Assembly: GCA_003255025.1 (NCBI GenBank)
Contig: QANY01013337.1
Coordinates: forward strand, 2,110,237-2,174,236
Direction: 5' to 3'
Length of the DNA: 64,000 bases
From: Datisca glomerata
Taxonomy: Eukaryota > Streptophyta > Magnoliopsida > Cucurbitales > Datiscaceae
Below the pieces are notes generated by a model. That model had not been told where the DNA came from. It was given only the letters and a program-made list of their open reading frames with translations, and made no database searches. Below, in pieces: positions 34,851 to 47,722 of this stretch. Position numbers and translations under genes: made by a program. Position 1 is the stretch's first letter; the number at the start of each line of letters is the position of its first letter.

Positions 34851-36300
34851 TGTGAATGTCAAGGTATGTTTCGCAGAAACCCTGCTACCGTATTGCACTA
34901 TCTCTGTGATACTTCATGAAAACTATAATCCTATCATTTATCTTTGAAATTTTAAAAGGATAGTTATCCATTTTAATTTTTTGAAAATTAAAATTAATTA
35001 TTTAATTGGGTTTGACCCAAGTTTGATAAGTCATCAAATTATTTTTTTATTAATCAAATTCATTCAATTTTAAAAGGATAATTACAGAGATTATTTAATT
35101 AGAAAAAATAGTTTATCCTAATTAAAAGGGTTGTGATCAAAACTTGAAGATTATGAAGATGGACTTATGATGGAGAATGAGTTATTTTGGAAATATGTAT
35201 TCTTGAAATCATTTTTGTAATTATCTATATTTTCAAAGGTTGTAATTTAGAAATACTCAATAGTAACTCAGTTCATCATTTGTTTATTTTATTGTTTAAA
35301 TAAATGATTATTAATTTGATTGATAACATGACTATGCATTAGTCGATCACATACCATACATGAAATTTCACATAGTTTTATTCTATCATGCATCTCATCA
35401 GTAAGAACATGATTGATTAAGACTCTCCTAATGTGTTTATATGAATTACTTTATGAAATCAATTGCATGTAAACTACTAAGTTTTAATTAGTTAAACTTG
35501 GTAATCACACCTCACTAAAGGCCTTAGTATCATTTAGGATAACCGATTTTATTAAAAAAAATTATTAAAATTTGATGAATGTAATTAATTAGTAGTTCAC
35601 CTTATTTTGATTTAAGCTTTTTAGAAGGTTAAATGAACTCAGACCAATAAGATTGGATTAATAATTAATTTTATATTCATAAGAAATTTTAACTAGTAAT
35701 TAATTTAGAATTAATTTATTAGTTAAAATAGGAACACATCAATTATAAAATAGTGAGTGAGATAATGTTGACATGTCAATGTAAGCTATGGTCTCCATTA
35801 TTAGTACAACACCGTGAGATAAAGAGTGGGCCTCAAGACAGCTTTGTTTTCATCCCCCTAAAGAAGGTTTCGAATTGTATCAATATTAAGGTTGAACTTC
35901 TTAAGAAGATAGGAGTAAGTGATGTAGTTTAAACTTGACCGACTCTAAGACGGCATATTCTAAATCAAGTCATGGAATCTGAAATAATGGGTAACACTTA
36001 CAAAGTCGTAATTATGCTTTAAGTGGATAATTGTGACTTGACCAAATAAGTGATACCTTATTGTGTTAAAAGATAAAATATGAGATATTTTAATTTTAAT
36101 TAGTAAGGATGAAAATGTCTCATTGAAATTTTTAAATTAATCTGACAAACCCTAAGATGACACATTAATTGTTAGGTTATCTTATTATAGATTAGTAATT
36201 GTTAAGTTTATGTGTTTGACATGTTGCATTCATGCATCACATTTACTTTCCAAATTTCTTGATATTTATATCAATTATTTGAATTATGTATGTTCTATTT
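34851..36300 (+). other. Leader of element A, no coding signal
   Basis: AT-rich untranslated stretch between the hairpin cluster and gag. No open frame of note and no inserted element were recognised. Confidence 0.5.
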
Positions 36301-37160
36301 TTCAATTATTAATTTCTACCATGGGCAACCCTATTACTTCTTTACCCGCGCTTGAAAAACATAATGGTGATAACTTCATAAGATAGAAGTCGAATTTAAA
36401 TTTGATATTAATATGTGAGAACCCCAATTTTGTTCTTACTGTGGAATGTTTTGAGGAGCTTGCTGCCAATGCCCCTAAAAATGCTAGGAACAAGTTTGAG
36501 GCTTGAATTATGAAGCGATGTTTGAGAAGCAGTCTGATCAAAGTCGTCATGAGGCTACTAGGAATTACATAACAACTAAGATGAAGTGAGATACTTCTGT
36601 GCCTGAACATATTTTGAATATGATCAACATAATGCATGAGACAGAAGTACATAAAGCTACCACTGATGAGCGAACTCGAGTCAGCATTATACTTGAATCA
36701 CTCACACCTGTTTTTTTTTTTTGCGTTCACCACCAACTATGTCATGAACAAGTTGAAATTCGACATGACTCAATTGCTGAATGAACTACAGACTTTTGAT
36801 TTACTCAACAAGAGTATTACCAGGCGAGGTAAATGTTGTTGAGTGAAAGCCTTCTTCTAATCTTGTTAAGAACAACAAAAGAAAGAATAACAATGGTAAA
36901 GATAAGAGTAAGAACAAAAGGGGAAAGAAAGCTAAAAAGTCGCCTAAGGCCAAGAAGAAAAAAGGCGACATCAAACTCAAAGGAAAGTATTTCTATTGTA
37001 GGGTTGAGGGACAGTGGAAGAGAAACTGTTACAAGTATATCTTCGAGCTTAAAAAGAAAGGTAAATATGATTTACTTGTACTTGAAGCTTGTTTAGTGGA
37101 ATATGAATTGTCATCCTGGATATTGGATTTAGGAGCCACTAACCACATATGTTTTTATTT
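36300..37160 (+). pseudogene. Copia gag and protease start of element A
   Basis: Gag fragments lie in shifted frames: NYVMNKLKFDMTQLLNELQT near 36740-36800, then a Lys/Gly-rich run and a zinc-knuckle-like YFYCRVEGQWKRNCYKY near 36990-37035. In that knuckle the canonical first two cysteines and the GH are changed. WILDLGATNHIC near 37117-37152 is the protease active-site region; the usual DSGAT reads DLGAT, so the catalytic serine neighbour is lost. Stops and frameshifts interrupt it. Confidence 0.75.
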
Positions 37161-37169
37161 GTAGATACT

Positions 37170-39890
37170 TGATTCGTCAAGGGAGTTGGCTGATGGCGAG
37201 GTGATGAGAGTTGGCAGTGATGCGCTCGTGTTAGCAAAAACATTGGGGACAGTCTGTTTAAGCTTTGAAAATCATTTTCTTGTTTTGAACAATATTTTTT
37301 TATTCCTGATTTTTAGAGAAATTTTATTTCTTTATCGTTACTACATGAACAATTATTTGATATTTCTTTTATGAATAATCAGTTTATTATTTCGAAGAAT
37401 GAATCAATATTTATCATGTAAAAGTTTTGAACGGATTGTATATGCTTAAACTTACTGAACGTGTGTTAAATAATTCAGAATTTTTTAAAGTAGCAAATGA
37501 CAAAGAGTTTCTCATGATGATGACATGTATCTATCTTAGGTTCGGACATATTAATCTAGATAGATTAAACCGGTTAACAAAGCATGGTGCTTTAAGAGAA
37601 TTAAACGTTGTGACTCTTCCAGTTTGTGAATCTTGTCTCTAGAGGGTAAAATGATCAAGAGATCTTTCTTTGGAAAGTGTCAAAGAGCCAAAGAACCACT
37701 TGAGCTAGTACATAGTGATGTTTGTAGACCAATCAATGTACAAGCTAGAGGAGGGTATGAGTATTTCATCATATTTATTCACGATCACTCTAGATATGGT
37801 TATACTTACCTAATGCATAGAATTCTGAAACTTTTGGAAAGTTAATGACTTCAAAGCTGAAGCTGAAAGTAATTAGGTAAATATTTGAAAACACTTCGAT
37901 CAAATTGAGGCGGTGAATACTTGGATTTAGAATTCAAAGATTACCTACTGGAGTTTGGCATTCTATTCTACCCACAGCACCTAGAACGCCACACCAAAAT
38001 GGTGTTTTGGAAAGGAGAAACCGAACCCTATTAGATATGGTTAGGTCGATGTTAAGCTACTCATCACTACCACTCACATTCTAAGGATATGCACTTCAAA
38101 TAGCAACCTACATTTTAAATGTAGTGCCTTCAAAGTCTTTAAGCAAGACACATTTAGAGTTATGGAATGGCTTCAAACTTAGTTTGTGTCATTTTTGTAT
38201 ATGGGGGTGTCCAGTTCACGTTCTGAGACCCAAACTGATAAGTGAGACTTAAGGTCTGAAGTGTGTATATTTGTTCCTATGCTCTAGAAATAAGATATGG
38301 GTACTTTTATAGTCACAAGGATCAAAAGGTGTTTGTATCGATAAATGTCACTTTCCTTAACACGATTATATGGAAAACTACAAATCTCAGAGAAAATTAA
38401 TTATCAAAGAATTAGCATATGATGAGACCAGACCACTTTCATCATTAACTGATAAGTGAGAAATTATAGAAACCATTGTTCCTGTTCAGGAAACCCTGGT
38501 GCAACGTCATAGTGGGAGGGTGGCAAGCTAACCTATTCACTATGAACTAGAGGCACATGTCCTAGTGTTGACACTTTTAAAACCGATCCATTAACCTTTA
38601 AATAGGTGATGGAAGATCCTGAAAAGTAGAAATGACAAGATTCCATGAACCAATAAATGTAATCGATATATTCCAATTCTGTTTGGGAACTTGTCAATCC
38701 AACTTAAGATGTCAGGCCCATTGGATGTAAATGAATCAATAGCCGCTACTTTAGACTATGAAATTTGGCAAATGGATGTCAATATAACTTTTCTGAATAA
38801 CTCTTTTGAAGAAATCATCTATATGATGCAACCAGAAGGGTTCGTTAAAAAGGGAAAATATCATAAAAGTTTACAAATTGCTTAAATCTATTTATGGATT
38901 AAATCAAGAATCAAGATCTTGGAATCTTACTTTTAATGAAATTATTAAATCATATGACTTCGAGCAAAATGTTGATGAAGTTTGTGTTTATAAATACATC
39001 AAAGATAATATAGTGATTTTCTTAGTTCTTTATGTAGACGATATTCTACTCATTGGGAATGATATAGCATTTTTTTCAAAATTAAAGAACTGGTTAGCTG
39101 AGAAATTCTAAATGAAAGATTTGGGAGAGACGAGCTCTGTTCTAGGCATATAAATCCTAAGGGATAGAAAGAATAAGCTCTTGACACTTTCTCAGACATC
39201 TTATATTGATAAGATGCTGGAGAGATTCTCTATGAAAAACTCCAAGAAATGTCAACTACCAATCAGACATAGAATTGTCCTTTCCAAGGAGCAGTGGCCT
39301 CAGACACCTCAGGAGGAAGAGGATATGAGAAAGGTTCTTTATGCAGTAGGAATTGTCAGTCGGTATCAATCAAATTCTAGTTTAGTACATTGGATTGCGG
39401 TCAAGTACATTCTCAAGTATCTTCAAAGAACGAGAAATTATATGCTTGTTGATCCAGGTGGGACTTGAACCTTACTAAATAAGTTGATTCTGATTTTCAA
39501 GCAGATAGGGACAGTCGAAAGTCGATGTCTGGATCATTATTCACCCTAGGTGGATGAACTGTAATCTGGAGAAGTATTAAATAATCTAGTATTGCAGATT
39601 TCACTATGGAAGTCAAATATATAGCAGTTTGTGAAGCAGCGAAAGAAGCGATATAGCTCATAAAGTTCTATACTGATCTGAAAGTAGTTCTACATATGGA
39701 CAAGCCACTGATCTTGTATTGTAACAATAGTGGGGCGATAACTGATTCTAAAGAACTAAGGGGATGTGCCTGTTGTGAAGATGTCGTCAGATCAGAACCT
39801 GACTGATCCTTTTAGCCAAGATATTTTCTGCGAAGTTATTTTAGGGTCATGTACAAAATATGAGGTTAAGAGAGAAGCCACATTTGCTTT
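37170..39890 (+). pseudogene. Copia integrase, RT and RNase H remnant of element A
   Basis: The protease tail reads GTVCLSFENHFLVLNNI (37240-37290). GAG-pre-integrase is at 37427-37642 (NGLYMLKLTERVLNNSEFFK, FGHINLDRLNRL, LPVCESCL). Integrase begins at 37690 (EPLELVHSDVCRPINVQARG) and continues in broken frames to about 38400. RT begins near 38690 and appears shortened by a deletion that joins PIGCK-type residues to the IAATLDYEIWQMDVN block. The active-site box LYVDDILLIGND is near 39030-39065. RNase H remnants extend to about 39890. It is heavily damaged. Confidence 0.8.
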
Positions 39891-39906
39891 AGGGTAAGTG
39901 AGAGAT

Positions 39907-41623
39907 TGTTAGGCATAGTCCCTCAAAGCATGTGTTTATACAATTTTAATATGAAATTAATAAATTTACATTTTTCTTATAATTATTCTTTTAAATTATT
40001 GTTGAATAATTTACATATATAAATATCTAAAAATTTCATATTCCTTAATGATATTATGAGCTTTTATAAGTACGAGAGGATTAAGATCATAGATAATGAA
40101 TAAAATAGTCTGCAACATATTAAAGTATGAAATTTTTAATGATTGATTGCTAATACGGCTCACTAAGTATTATGAATGCATGTGATCTGGATCACTGATA
40201 TGGATAGACATCTTAGTGAATATACTTTATATGATTAGATTATATATGACATGATCGATATGGATTAATATTTTTCTTAACTTACCGTTTATCATAAAAA
40301 TTTAATATACATCAAAACTGATGATCATATGTAGATCAGTAAGAATCATAAGTAGTCATGAACTCTTATGCATGCCTACTGAGTCTTTTGATACACTTGT
40401 TAAGGTTTATTTATAAAAAAACTAGTGACTTTTAGTTTAGAAATTCAGTAATATGGATGGTTGGGGACATGATCTTACAAGATTTGGAATCCAAGCTTCC
40501 CTAATAGATCGTACATTAGTTCCCTTAAGTGTTAATTCTGGAACTAAATGGTTATTGAACTCAAATTTATAATGCGATTATATGATCCTTCACTAGTGAA
40601 TTAATGGTACATAAGGATCAATAGGTAATTAGAATGGGCAAATGATAATTTTGACCAACTCTAATTTACGAACCAATAATTAGAGAACAAAACTATATGA
40701 AGTGAGTATATCATTGGACTACAAGAGAATACTCTGTAAATATATTCAGTAATTACTAAGAGGACAATTACATATTTATAGTAGAGTAATAATGAAATTA
40801 ATAAATAAAAATATTTAATGAAATAGTTTAATTAATAATCTGATTTATTGAAACTTAAAATTATGGGTCCACGGTTTCCAAGACACCTCTGTACTACACA
40901 GTTTAGGGTGTGAAAATTTCAGGACATGAGAAAATGACTAGCTTGCATAAGTTATTAAATTTTTTAGGTAAGCATATAATAATAAAAAATTATGTGATAT
41001 TATTTAATTAAGAATTAATTAATAATAATATTTATTGTACTTTTGAGAAATTATAAATAAATAATCGATTAATTTAATGTCGATCAATTAGTGAGACAAA
41101 ATATTTTATTTATGAAATTAAATAATATTAAATCATTATGAGATAATGATTAGATTTGGTTTGTTTAATCTGTTAATTAACAGATAAAATAATTGATTGA
41201 GAGATCAAATATGTTAATTTTGAATTAACTGATATCTAGATATTTATCTGATTAATATAAATAATAATTTATAAGATAATTGTCACACGACACATTAGAC
41301 AATCACATGTCAGTCTCTGATTATTGAATCAGAGATTGACATGAGTTACTGTAGTGCCACATGGCACTATAGTGGTGCCGTGAATGAGTAGTGTCGTGAG
41401 GCACTGCTGATCCGCACGGCACACTGCAATGCCATGTGGCACTACAGTGATGCACCGATTATAGTGAGTCCCACTACAATGACATATTAAATAAATAATT
41501 TTTTTATACATCTAAAATGGAAGGGGCCTTTAACCTAGAAGATACATATTGATAATGTTATATTGGTCTAAGAGAGCAATCACAAGCTATCATAAGCTAA
41601 GTGAACAATCTGATCCATTAATT
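39907..41623 (+). repeat. 3' LTR of element A, left piece
   Basis: It starts TGTTAGGCATAGTCCCTCAA after the purine tract and matches the 5' LTR in order up to GGGGCCTTTAACCTAGAAGA (41524) and beyond. It ends abruptly near 41623 where minus-strand element B sequence begins. The palindrome cluster is at 41335-41485. The missing right piece is at 50409-50862, inverted. Confidence 0.88.
41540..41623 (+). repeat. Breakpoint duplication, copy 1
   Basis: About 83 bp of A's LTR (AGATACATATTGATAATGTT to TGATCCATTAATT). It is also present in reverse complement at 50862-50945, with only about two or three differences. Confidence 0.85.
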
Positions 41624-44600
41624 CATCTATATTAACAACAGGATGATATAGGAGTCATCAATTTTTTTCACGTAACAACAATGATCCGCTTGGCACCTAA
41701 AGAAACTGTTACCATATATGGACCCACCAAAAATTTTCTACTATTGTCTTGGAGCATGTTTAGACTATACATACTCGTAGGAAGTTTGCACACCATTTTA
41801 CCTTTTCTTGTACTTTGAAAACTTGAGGTTGATCCGTGTAATTTTCCTCCTCCAAATCACCATGAAGAAAAATTGTTTTACATATACTTGCTCTAAGTGC
41901 AAGTTTTTCTTTGCCGTAAACCAAGCACTATTTTAATTTTAATTAACGTGACCACCAGGGAGAAAATTTCAGTATAGCCAATGCCTTCCTTTTATTGAAA
42001 ACCCATTACAATAAGCCTTGCTTTATATTGATTGTTGTCATCATGTTCTTCTTTAACATGGTAAACCCACTTATTATGCAATGCCTTTTTTCCTTTTGGT
42101 AAATCTGTCAATTACCATGACTGATTAGACATTCATGAGTCTGTATCATCCTTCATGGATAGTTTCCACTTAATTTATTCATCTATCTGCATCACTTCCT
42201 CATAACTCTCTGATTCACTACTGTTAGTCAACAAAGTAATATAAAGAAGGAGAATATCTTTGTGGTGCTATAATAGTTCTGGAAGACCTTCTGCATTCAA
42301 ACACAGGGGTGTGTGGGTTCACTTTTGGAGTTATACTTTTCTGGTCTTCCTCATCATAATTTTTCAACTCAATTACTCAGAAATCTTTCAATTGAACAAA
42401 ATCTGGCTTCTTGCCTTCATGACATGGGTTTTCAAAATTTGTACCTAACTTGTCTTAGTACCTCACTTGTTCATGAAAGATGACATCCTTGCTCCTAATA
42501 ATATTTTGATTTAGGTCACCCAGAATCGGTAACCAAACTCGATATCACCATAGCCAGTGAAAAAACATTTTTTTTAGTTTTAGGATCAAGTTTGGTTTTA
42601 CTAGTAGAATTAACATGAACATAAGAAACAAAAAAAAACTTTTAGAAAATAAAAGTTTACCATTTTATAACTCTAAACACTTCTCCAGTTGAATGGTGCT
42701 TAAGGTTCCCTGTTATGCAGATATGATGCAGTGGTAATAGCATTAGCCTATAATGTATTTGGTGGTTCTGCATGCAATCTCATACTTCTAGCATGTTCAG
42801 TCGGGGTTCTTCATCATTTTTGCCCCATCATTTTGTTGAGGTGTCTCTATAATGGTTTTTAGCATCTTGATCCCATTATCAACACGTTATTGCTTATCCC
42901 TTTGAAACCATCATCAATATATTCACCTTCATTTTCAGACCGTAAGCATTTTATCTTAAAATTTGTCTCGTTCTCAACTATGATTGTCCACCTTTTGAAG
43001 GTATAAAAAATATCAGATTTATTTTTCATAAAAATAAACTCATACCTTTTTGTTTGAGCCATCAATAAACATCACAAAGTACCTCGAGTCTCCAAGGGAT
43101 GCAACTGGAGCATGTTGCCACACATTAATATGAGTCAACTTTTGCTTTTAATTCTTTGCTTATTTTTGAAAAACTAACAATTTTTTATTTTCCAAGATTA
43201 CGGCTCTCACATAAACTATGCTCAACATTATTCAATTCTGATAGTTTTTCCTTTAATAAAATCATTTTAATTACCTTCTCGCTCATATGCTCAAGTCTAT
43301 AATGTCACATACTCGAATTAACACTAGTATCAATAATTGTAACTGTAAAACATATTGAGTGTTCTAGTTTTATTTTCTTGAGCTACAACCATGGCTCCTT
43401 TAGTGAGTTTCCATGCCACTACCAACAAAAATCACATATATGCCCTTCGTCATTGAGCTACCCCACTAAGATTAGATAACGCATCAACTTTGATACATGT
43501 CTTATTTTCTAGAGTTTCCATACATATTCATTTGACATCTTCAAATGAACATCACATGTACTATAATTTCTTGTTGTACAATGACATGAGAAGAAGCTCA
43601 TGAATCTAAAAACTAAGAATCAATAGGACCATCTACAGGCAAAAGTAAAACGTCATGTACCACTTAAGTTACTACATTTACAGCGACCTCTATCAATGCT
43701 TTGCAATTCTTCTTTATATGACCAAACTTCCCGTATTTTCAGCACTCTACCTTTCTTCTGGATCTAGATTTACTTTTTTAGTTCATCTATTGTGACCTAC
43801 CGATGCTACAGTTAAAATTCTTCTCATTGCCTCTACCTATGGTTTTAACATTCACTGTAAAACTTGATGTTGATATCTCACCTGAATCTATTATACGAAC
43901 TTCCTCAACAAGAATCTGATCCCCGATATCGTTGAATTTCAACTTCTCGCTTCCAATGGAATTACTAATCGTTGACCTCATGGGTCCAAACTACTCAATG
44001 AGGCTAGAAGAATAAAGGCATGAACCTCATCATCCAAATCAACATCAATCGATGACAATTAATTGATGATCATATTGAATTCATTGAGATGTACTGCCAT
44101 TGGAGTGTCTTCTCCCATCTCAAATTAAATAGAATTTTCATGAGACATACCATATTATTTACATAAAGTTTCTCATACATGTCGGACAATACCTGCATCA
44201 TCATTGTTGTGGTCTTCTCCTTTGCAACTTTACAAGCCATGTTCTTCGATAATGTCAATTGTATGACTTCCTAGTACTTGTCAATCAAGAAATGCCCAAT
44301 CTGCTTCCGACGACGAATCTGATTTCTTTTCTAATAATCGTTTTACCATAAAAATAATCTTCAACATGCATTCTCCAAAATGTAAAATCCACACCACTAA
44401 ATTTCTCAAGTCTGTGAATAGACCCTCCTTCTTCTCTAACCATAGATCTGAATCATTACTGGCTATTCGTGCGAACCACCATGAATTAAAATAATGTTGT
44501 TGACAAACCGGTACCGCCGAAAAAACATCACTATGTCATGAATTCACTGACCACATCACGAGTTCACTGTTCTCTTCTATGAAAATCACCATTCACATCC

Positions 44601-44755
44601 GCAAAATCATTGTTGGCCTCCATAAAATACGTTTTAAATCACTGTTCGCTTCTGTGAAATTACTGTTCATTGTTTCATGAAATCATTGTTAATGTGAATA
44701 ATACCCCTAAGGAAAACTGATTAGAAAACTATATTTGTAACAACTTAAGCTATGT
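41624..44755 (-). pseudogene. Copia gag, integrase and 5' RT of element B
   Basis: Read from high to low coordinates. Gag remnants are at 44258-43787 (TLSKNMACKVAKEKTTTMMM; cysteine-rich pieces near 43740). The integrase at 43065-42859 includes FIFMKNKSDIFYTFKRWTII and NFKIKCLRSENEGEYIDDGF. RT begins near 42110 with LTDLPKGKKALHNKWVYHVK and QYKARLIVMGFQ. CQADHCCYVKKIDDSYIILL (about 41710-41640) stops just before the YVDD box at the inversion breakpoint. Stops and frameshifts are frequent. The integrase and RT motifs place it in the copia group typical of short-LTR Tork-like elements. Confidence 0.8.
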
Positions 44756-44760
44756 TACCA
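44745..44760 (-). other. Primer-binding site of element B (diverged)
   Basis: The minus strand reads TGGTAACATAGCT right after the LTR end CCTCAACA. It is a three-substitution variant of the initiator-Met tRNA site. Confidence 0.6.
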
Positions 44761-44761
44761 T

Positions 44762-45056
44762 TGTTGAGGATTGAGCACCATAATCATTTACATACATATC
44801 TATAGTACTTCACCCTTAATGTGAGAGTAAGTCAACTTTATCCATTGTAGATTTTCATTATAATAAATAAATATAATTTATAAGATGATCTTTCAAGTCT
44901 CACACAACTCTAGATTTTTCAACACACACAAAGTGGGCGCCTAATATCCTTTATATAGAAGGGATATTAGAGCAACCAACAAAAGATATACAAAATAACC
45001 TAAAAACTCTTGAGTATTTAAAACATGTAGGCTCCAACTCTAACTTAACATCAACT
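44762..45056 (-). repeat. 5' LTR of element B (about 0.3 kb)
   Basis: On the minus strand it runs from about TTGATGTTAAGTTAGAG to CAATCCTCAACA. It matches the 3' LTR at 51862-52177: GGAGCCTAcATGTTTTAAAT, ATATCCTTTATATAGAAGG-type and GAAAATCTACAATG segments. The outer boundary is uncertain by about 10 bp, and no target duplication was confirmed. Confidence 0.75.
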
Positions 45057-45695
45057 GTTGAGCAAGAAACTTTGTTAATTGGTTTTTGGAAAAGTAGATT
45101 AGTTTAGATGAATGATAAAAGTATTAAAAGAAAACATTTTCTTGGCTTGCTTTTAAGAAAGATAAAAGAAATCTGTTGAATTATCAAATTAAAGCCATTG
45201 GTAAAATCATAGCTTTTCAAAGGCTCGTATGAGTCAAGTTTTGAGATTTTTGAAAAGCCAAGTCGTAATTTCTTCCAACTAGCAATTTTCTCCATACTTA
45301 GTCAAGAAAGTTGAATAGGTTTATGGACACCTGTAGAGACTTAAATCCAATAAAAAAAACTGAATTAAACATGCTCTGTTTAAGAAAAATCTTAACATGT
45401 AAGGTACGAAGATGAATTAAACATGTCCAATTATAATCATATCCAATATCCACTTATACTGCTGTCAACTAATAGTAAAATCACCAAAATACCCTACTTC
45501 TTAAGAGAAAAATGTCCAAGGAACCCCAACTAGTACAGACCATTTTGGACATAGACTTGGGGACGACAAAAGGCATATGCAGATCTGTATCGCCAGTTCT
45601 ATTTTCAGAGGTAAAAAAAAAGTAAGAAAACATTTTTGTTTTTACTTCTTTCATTTAGTCTGACATGGGTCATCCATAGCGACCCGAGTTCTATT
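45057..45695. other. Spacer between elements B and C
   Basis: No gene. The open frame at 45104-45295 resembles nothing known to me. Confidence 0.45.
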
Positions 45696-45700
45696 ACGAC

Positions 45701-45906
45701 TGTAACATTCTGATTTATGAGAGTTAAATATGTATGTAATTTCACAATTTAAAATTTCTCCATTCACTTGAAAACCTTAATTTGAGAAAACCCCCAAATT
45801 GAAAACTCTAATTTCACCCTAACATTAACATTAAATAGCAGAAACCAAAAATTACATAAAAATTATTTATTCAATAAATTATAATAATGATGAATTGATC
45901 TGCAAC
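45701..45906 (-). repeat. 3' LTR remnant of element C
   Basis: About 205 bp matching the 47723-47910 end of the 5' LTR: TGTAA...TCTGATTTATGAGAGTTAAA, GAAAACTCTAATTTCACC and AAAAATTATTTATTC-type segments. The rest of this LTR was deleted. Confidence 0.75.
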
Positions 45907-45939
45907 AACTCAATATGAAAATTTGTCTCTTGAGGAGGA

Positions 45940-47480
45940 AGAATACCAGACAATTCATCGGGAAAGATATCCAAAAATTCATAAACGACTAGAACTGATC
46001 CAATATACACATGTGATTTAGAAGTGTCCAAAGAATAAGCTAAATAGCCCTAATTACCATGATCAAGGAGACGCTGTGCCCGTAAAGCAGATATGACCTT
46101 TGGTATTGGTCATTGCTGAGAGACCCTAAATTTGAAGCTAGATCCACCTGGAGGTAGGAAACGAACTTCCTTTTGATAGCAGTCTATGTTGGCATAATTA
46201 GCAGCCAACTAGTCCATACTTAGGATTACGTCACAATCATGCATCCCTAGGACCATAAGCCTAGCACCCATAATACGATCTACTATCATCACTAAGTAAC
46301 ACCCAATCACCTTATTAGCTAGGAGAGAAGCTCCAGAAGGCGTAAAAACACAGAACTCAATACCCAATGGCATAACACGCAACGATGCATGAGTCATAAA
46401 TGATACAGATATAAAAGAGTACGCAGATTCAGAATCAATTAATGCAAAAGCTGAATATCCAATTACAAGTATTGTACATGCTACAACTATATTTGATTGC
46501 TTAGCTTCCTGGCGAGTCAGCGCGAAAACTTTCCCTTTAGCTCTATCCCCAACAGTGTTGCTATATTGTCCTTGAACTAGTAAAGGGCCCTGTTTAAGAA
46601 AATACCCAGTCTTTCCACATTGAAAATAAGCATTGCTCCCCTTAAAGTATTAACCGCTATGGTGCTTGTTACATGTAGCACACAAGGGATTTGATGTTGT
46701 TGTTTGTCTCTTTACGTTGTGAGGCCCTGGGTGAGCATTTTGAGGTTTCTTTTTTCCATGAAATGATTGCTCTGACCGTGACGGTGCACGAGGTGGAAGA
46801 TTCTACTCTATTAGCAATGTTGCTTCAACCACCGTTGCTTAGGTGGTGTTCTTATGAAACGACACATAATCTTTAATTTTAGAATAGAGTGCCTTCTAAA
46901 ATGTTTGAGCCTTTTTTATCTCGCTATCAACATAATGCATGGCATACCATGACAATTCCTCGAACTTTCTCTTATACTCAGCTACAATCATATTTCATTG
47001 CACCAAACTGAGGAATTCGACCTCCTTATTTGTTCTTACTGTGATTGGAAAATATTTTTCAAAGAAGAGTTCCTTGAAATGATCCCATGCCACTGGGTTA
47101 TGCTCGATGTCATGAGCTCTCCGTATGAACTCTCAACATTTCCTAGTTTCCCGAGTCAGCATGAAGGTTGCACAACCAACTTTTTGAACGTCAGAACATA
47201 ACATATACTGAATTTTTTTCTCAAATCTAGTGATCCAGTCATAAGCTATTAGTGGGTCAATCGAGTTGCCATCAACTTCAGGTGGGTTCGTCCTCCTGAT
47301 GGTCTGGATCAATTGTATGTCCATCGGTGTCTGTTGTGGTAGTTGTAATTGTTACGCCGGTCGATCTGTCGCCGTCTTCCTCAACAGCTCCAGGAACTCT
47401 TGGAACATCTCCACATGGTTGCTAGAGTGTTAACAATAGGATCAACTAGTGTGTGATTGTTGTTGTTCCTCGTAGGGGGT
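45940..47480 (-). pseudogene. Gypsy gag-protease remnant of element C
   Basis: Gag is at 47324-46880: IRRTNPPEVDGNSIDPLIAY with DWITRFEKKIQYMLCSDVQK, then NPVAWDHFKELFFEKYFPIT, MIVAEYKRKFEELSWYAMHY. This is the classic plant gypsy gag. A zinc-knuckle remnant is near 46690-46600. The protease region at about 46460-46209 reads GYSAFALIDSESAYSFISVS, where the DSGA active site is changed to DSES, then GARLMVLGMHDCDVILSMDW-like residues. It ends with the RT lead-in FLDIFPDELSGILPPQETNF near 45960. Stops interrupt the frame. Confidence 0.8.
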
Positions 47481-47722
47481 GCCATCACACTACTATCCAT
47501 AAAATCTAAGACTTACAAAAATGTCTAATCTTATCACGTGAGAATTATGTAAACTTATCATACATGTCATAACAATACTACATACCATACTGAATTAGAA
47601 TAAAAACACTTATAACATGCGTACCTGACTTTTAAAGTGAGGGAGGAGCAGAATGAGTGATTTGCCATATTTTTCACTAAGAAAATTCTATAGAATCTAA
47701 AACCATTATTTTGATACCAAAC

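Larger units (their letters stand above)
32179..41623 (+). mobile_element. Ty1/copia retrotransposon A, 3' LTR split by an inversion
   Basis: A large copia element with 5' LTR (32179-34347), primer site, long leader, gag, protease, integrase, RT, RNase H, purine tract (GGGTAAGTGAGAGA, 39893-39906) and 3' LTR from 39907. The 3' LTR is cut at about 41623. Its remaining 450 bp lie at 50409-50862 in the opposite orientation, ending in TGTTGG / CCAACA beside the matching target-site copy. The two pieces of the 3' LTR add up to about 2.17 kb, the same as the 5' LTR. Open frames are broken, so it is not autonomous. Confidence 0.9.

Noticed and set aside
34565..34947. Open frames in the leader of element A
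   Set aside because: They arise from the GC-rich hairpin patch, where both strands stay open. No retroelement protein motif is present.
45057..45061. Target-site duplication for element B
   Set aside because: The base before the inferred 5' LTR start and those after 52177 (GACAA) do not match, and the 5' boundary is uncertain, so none is claimed.
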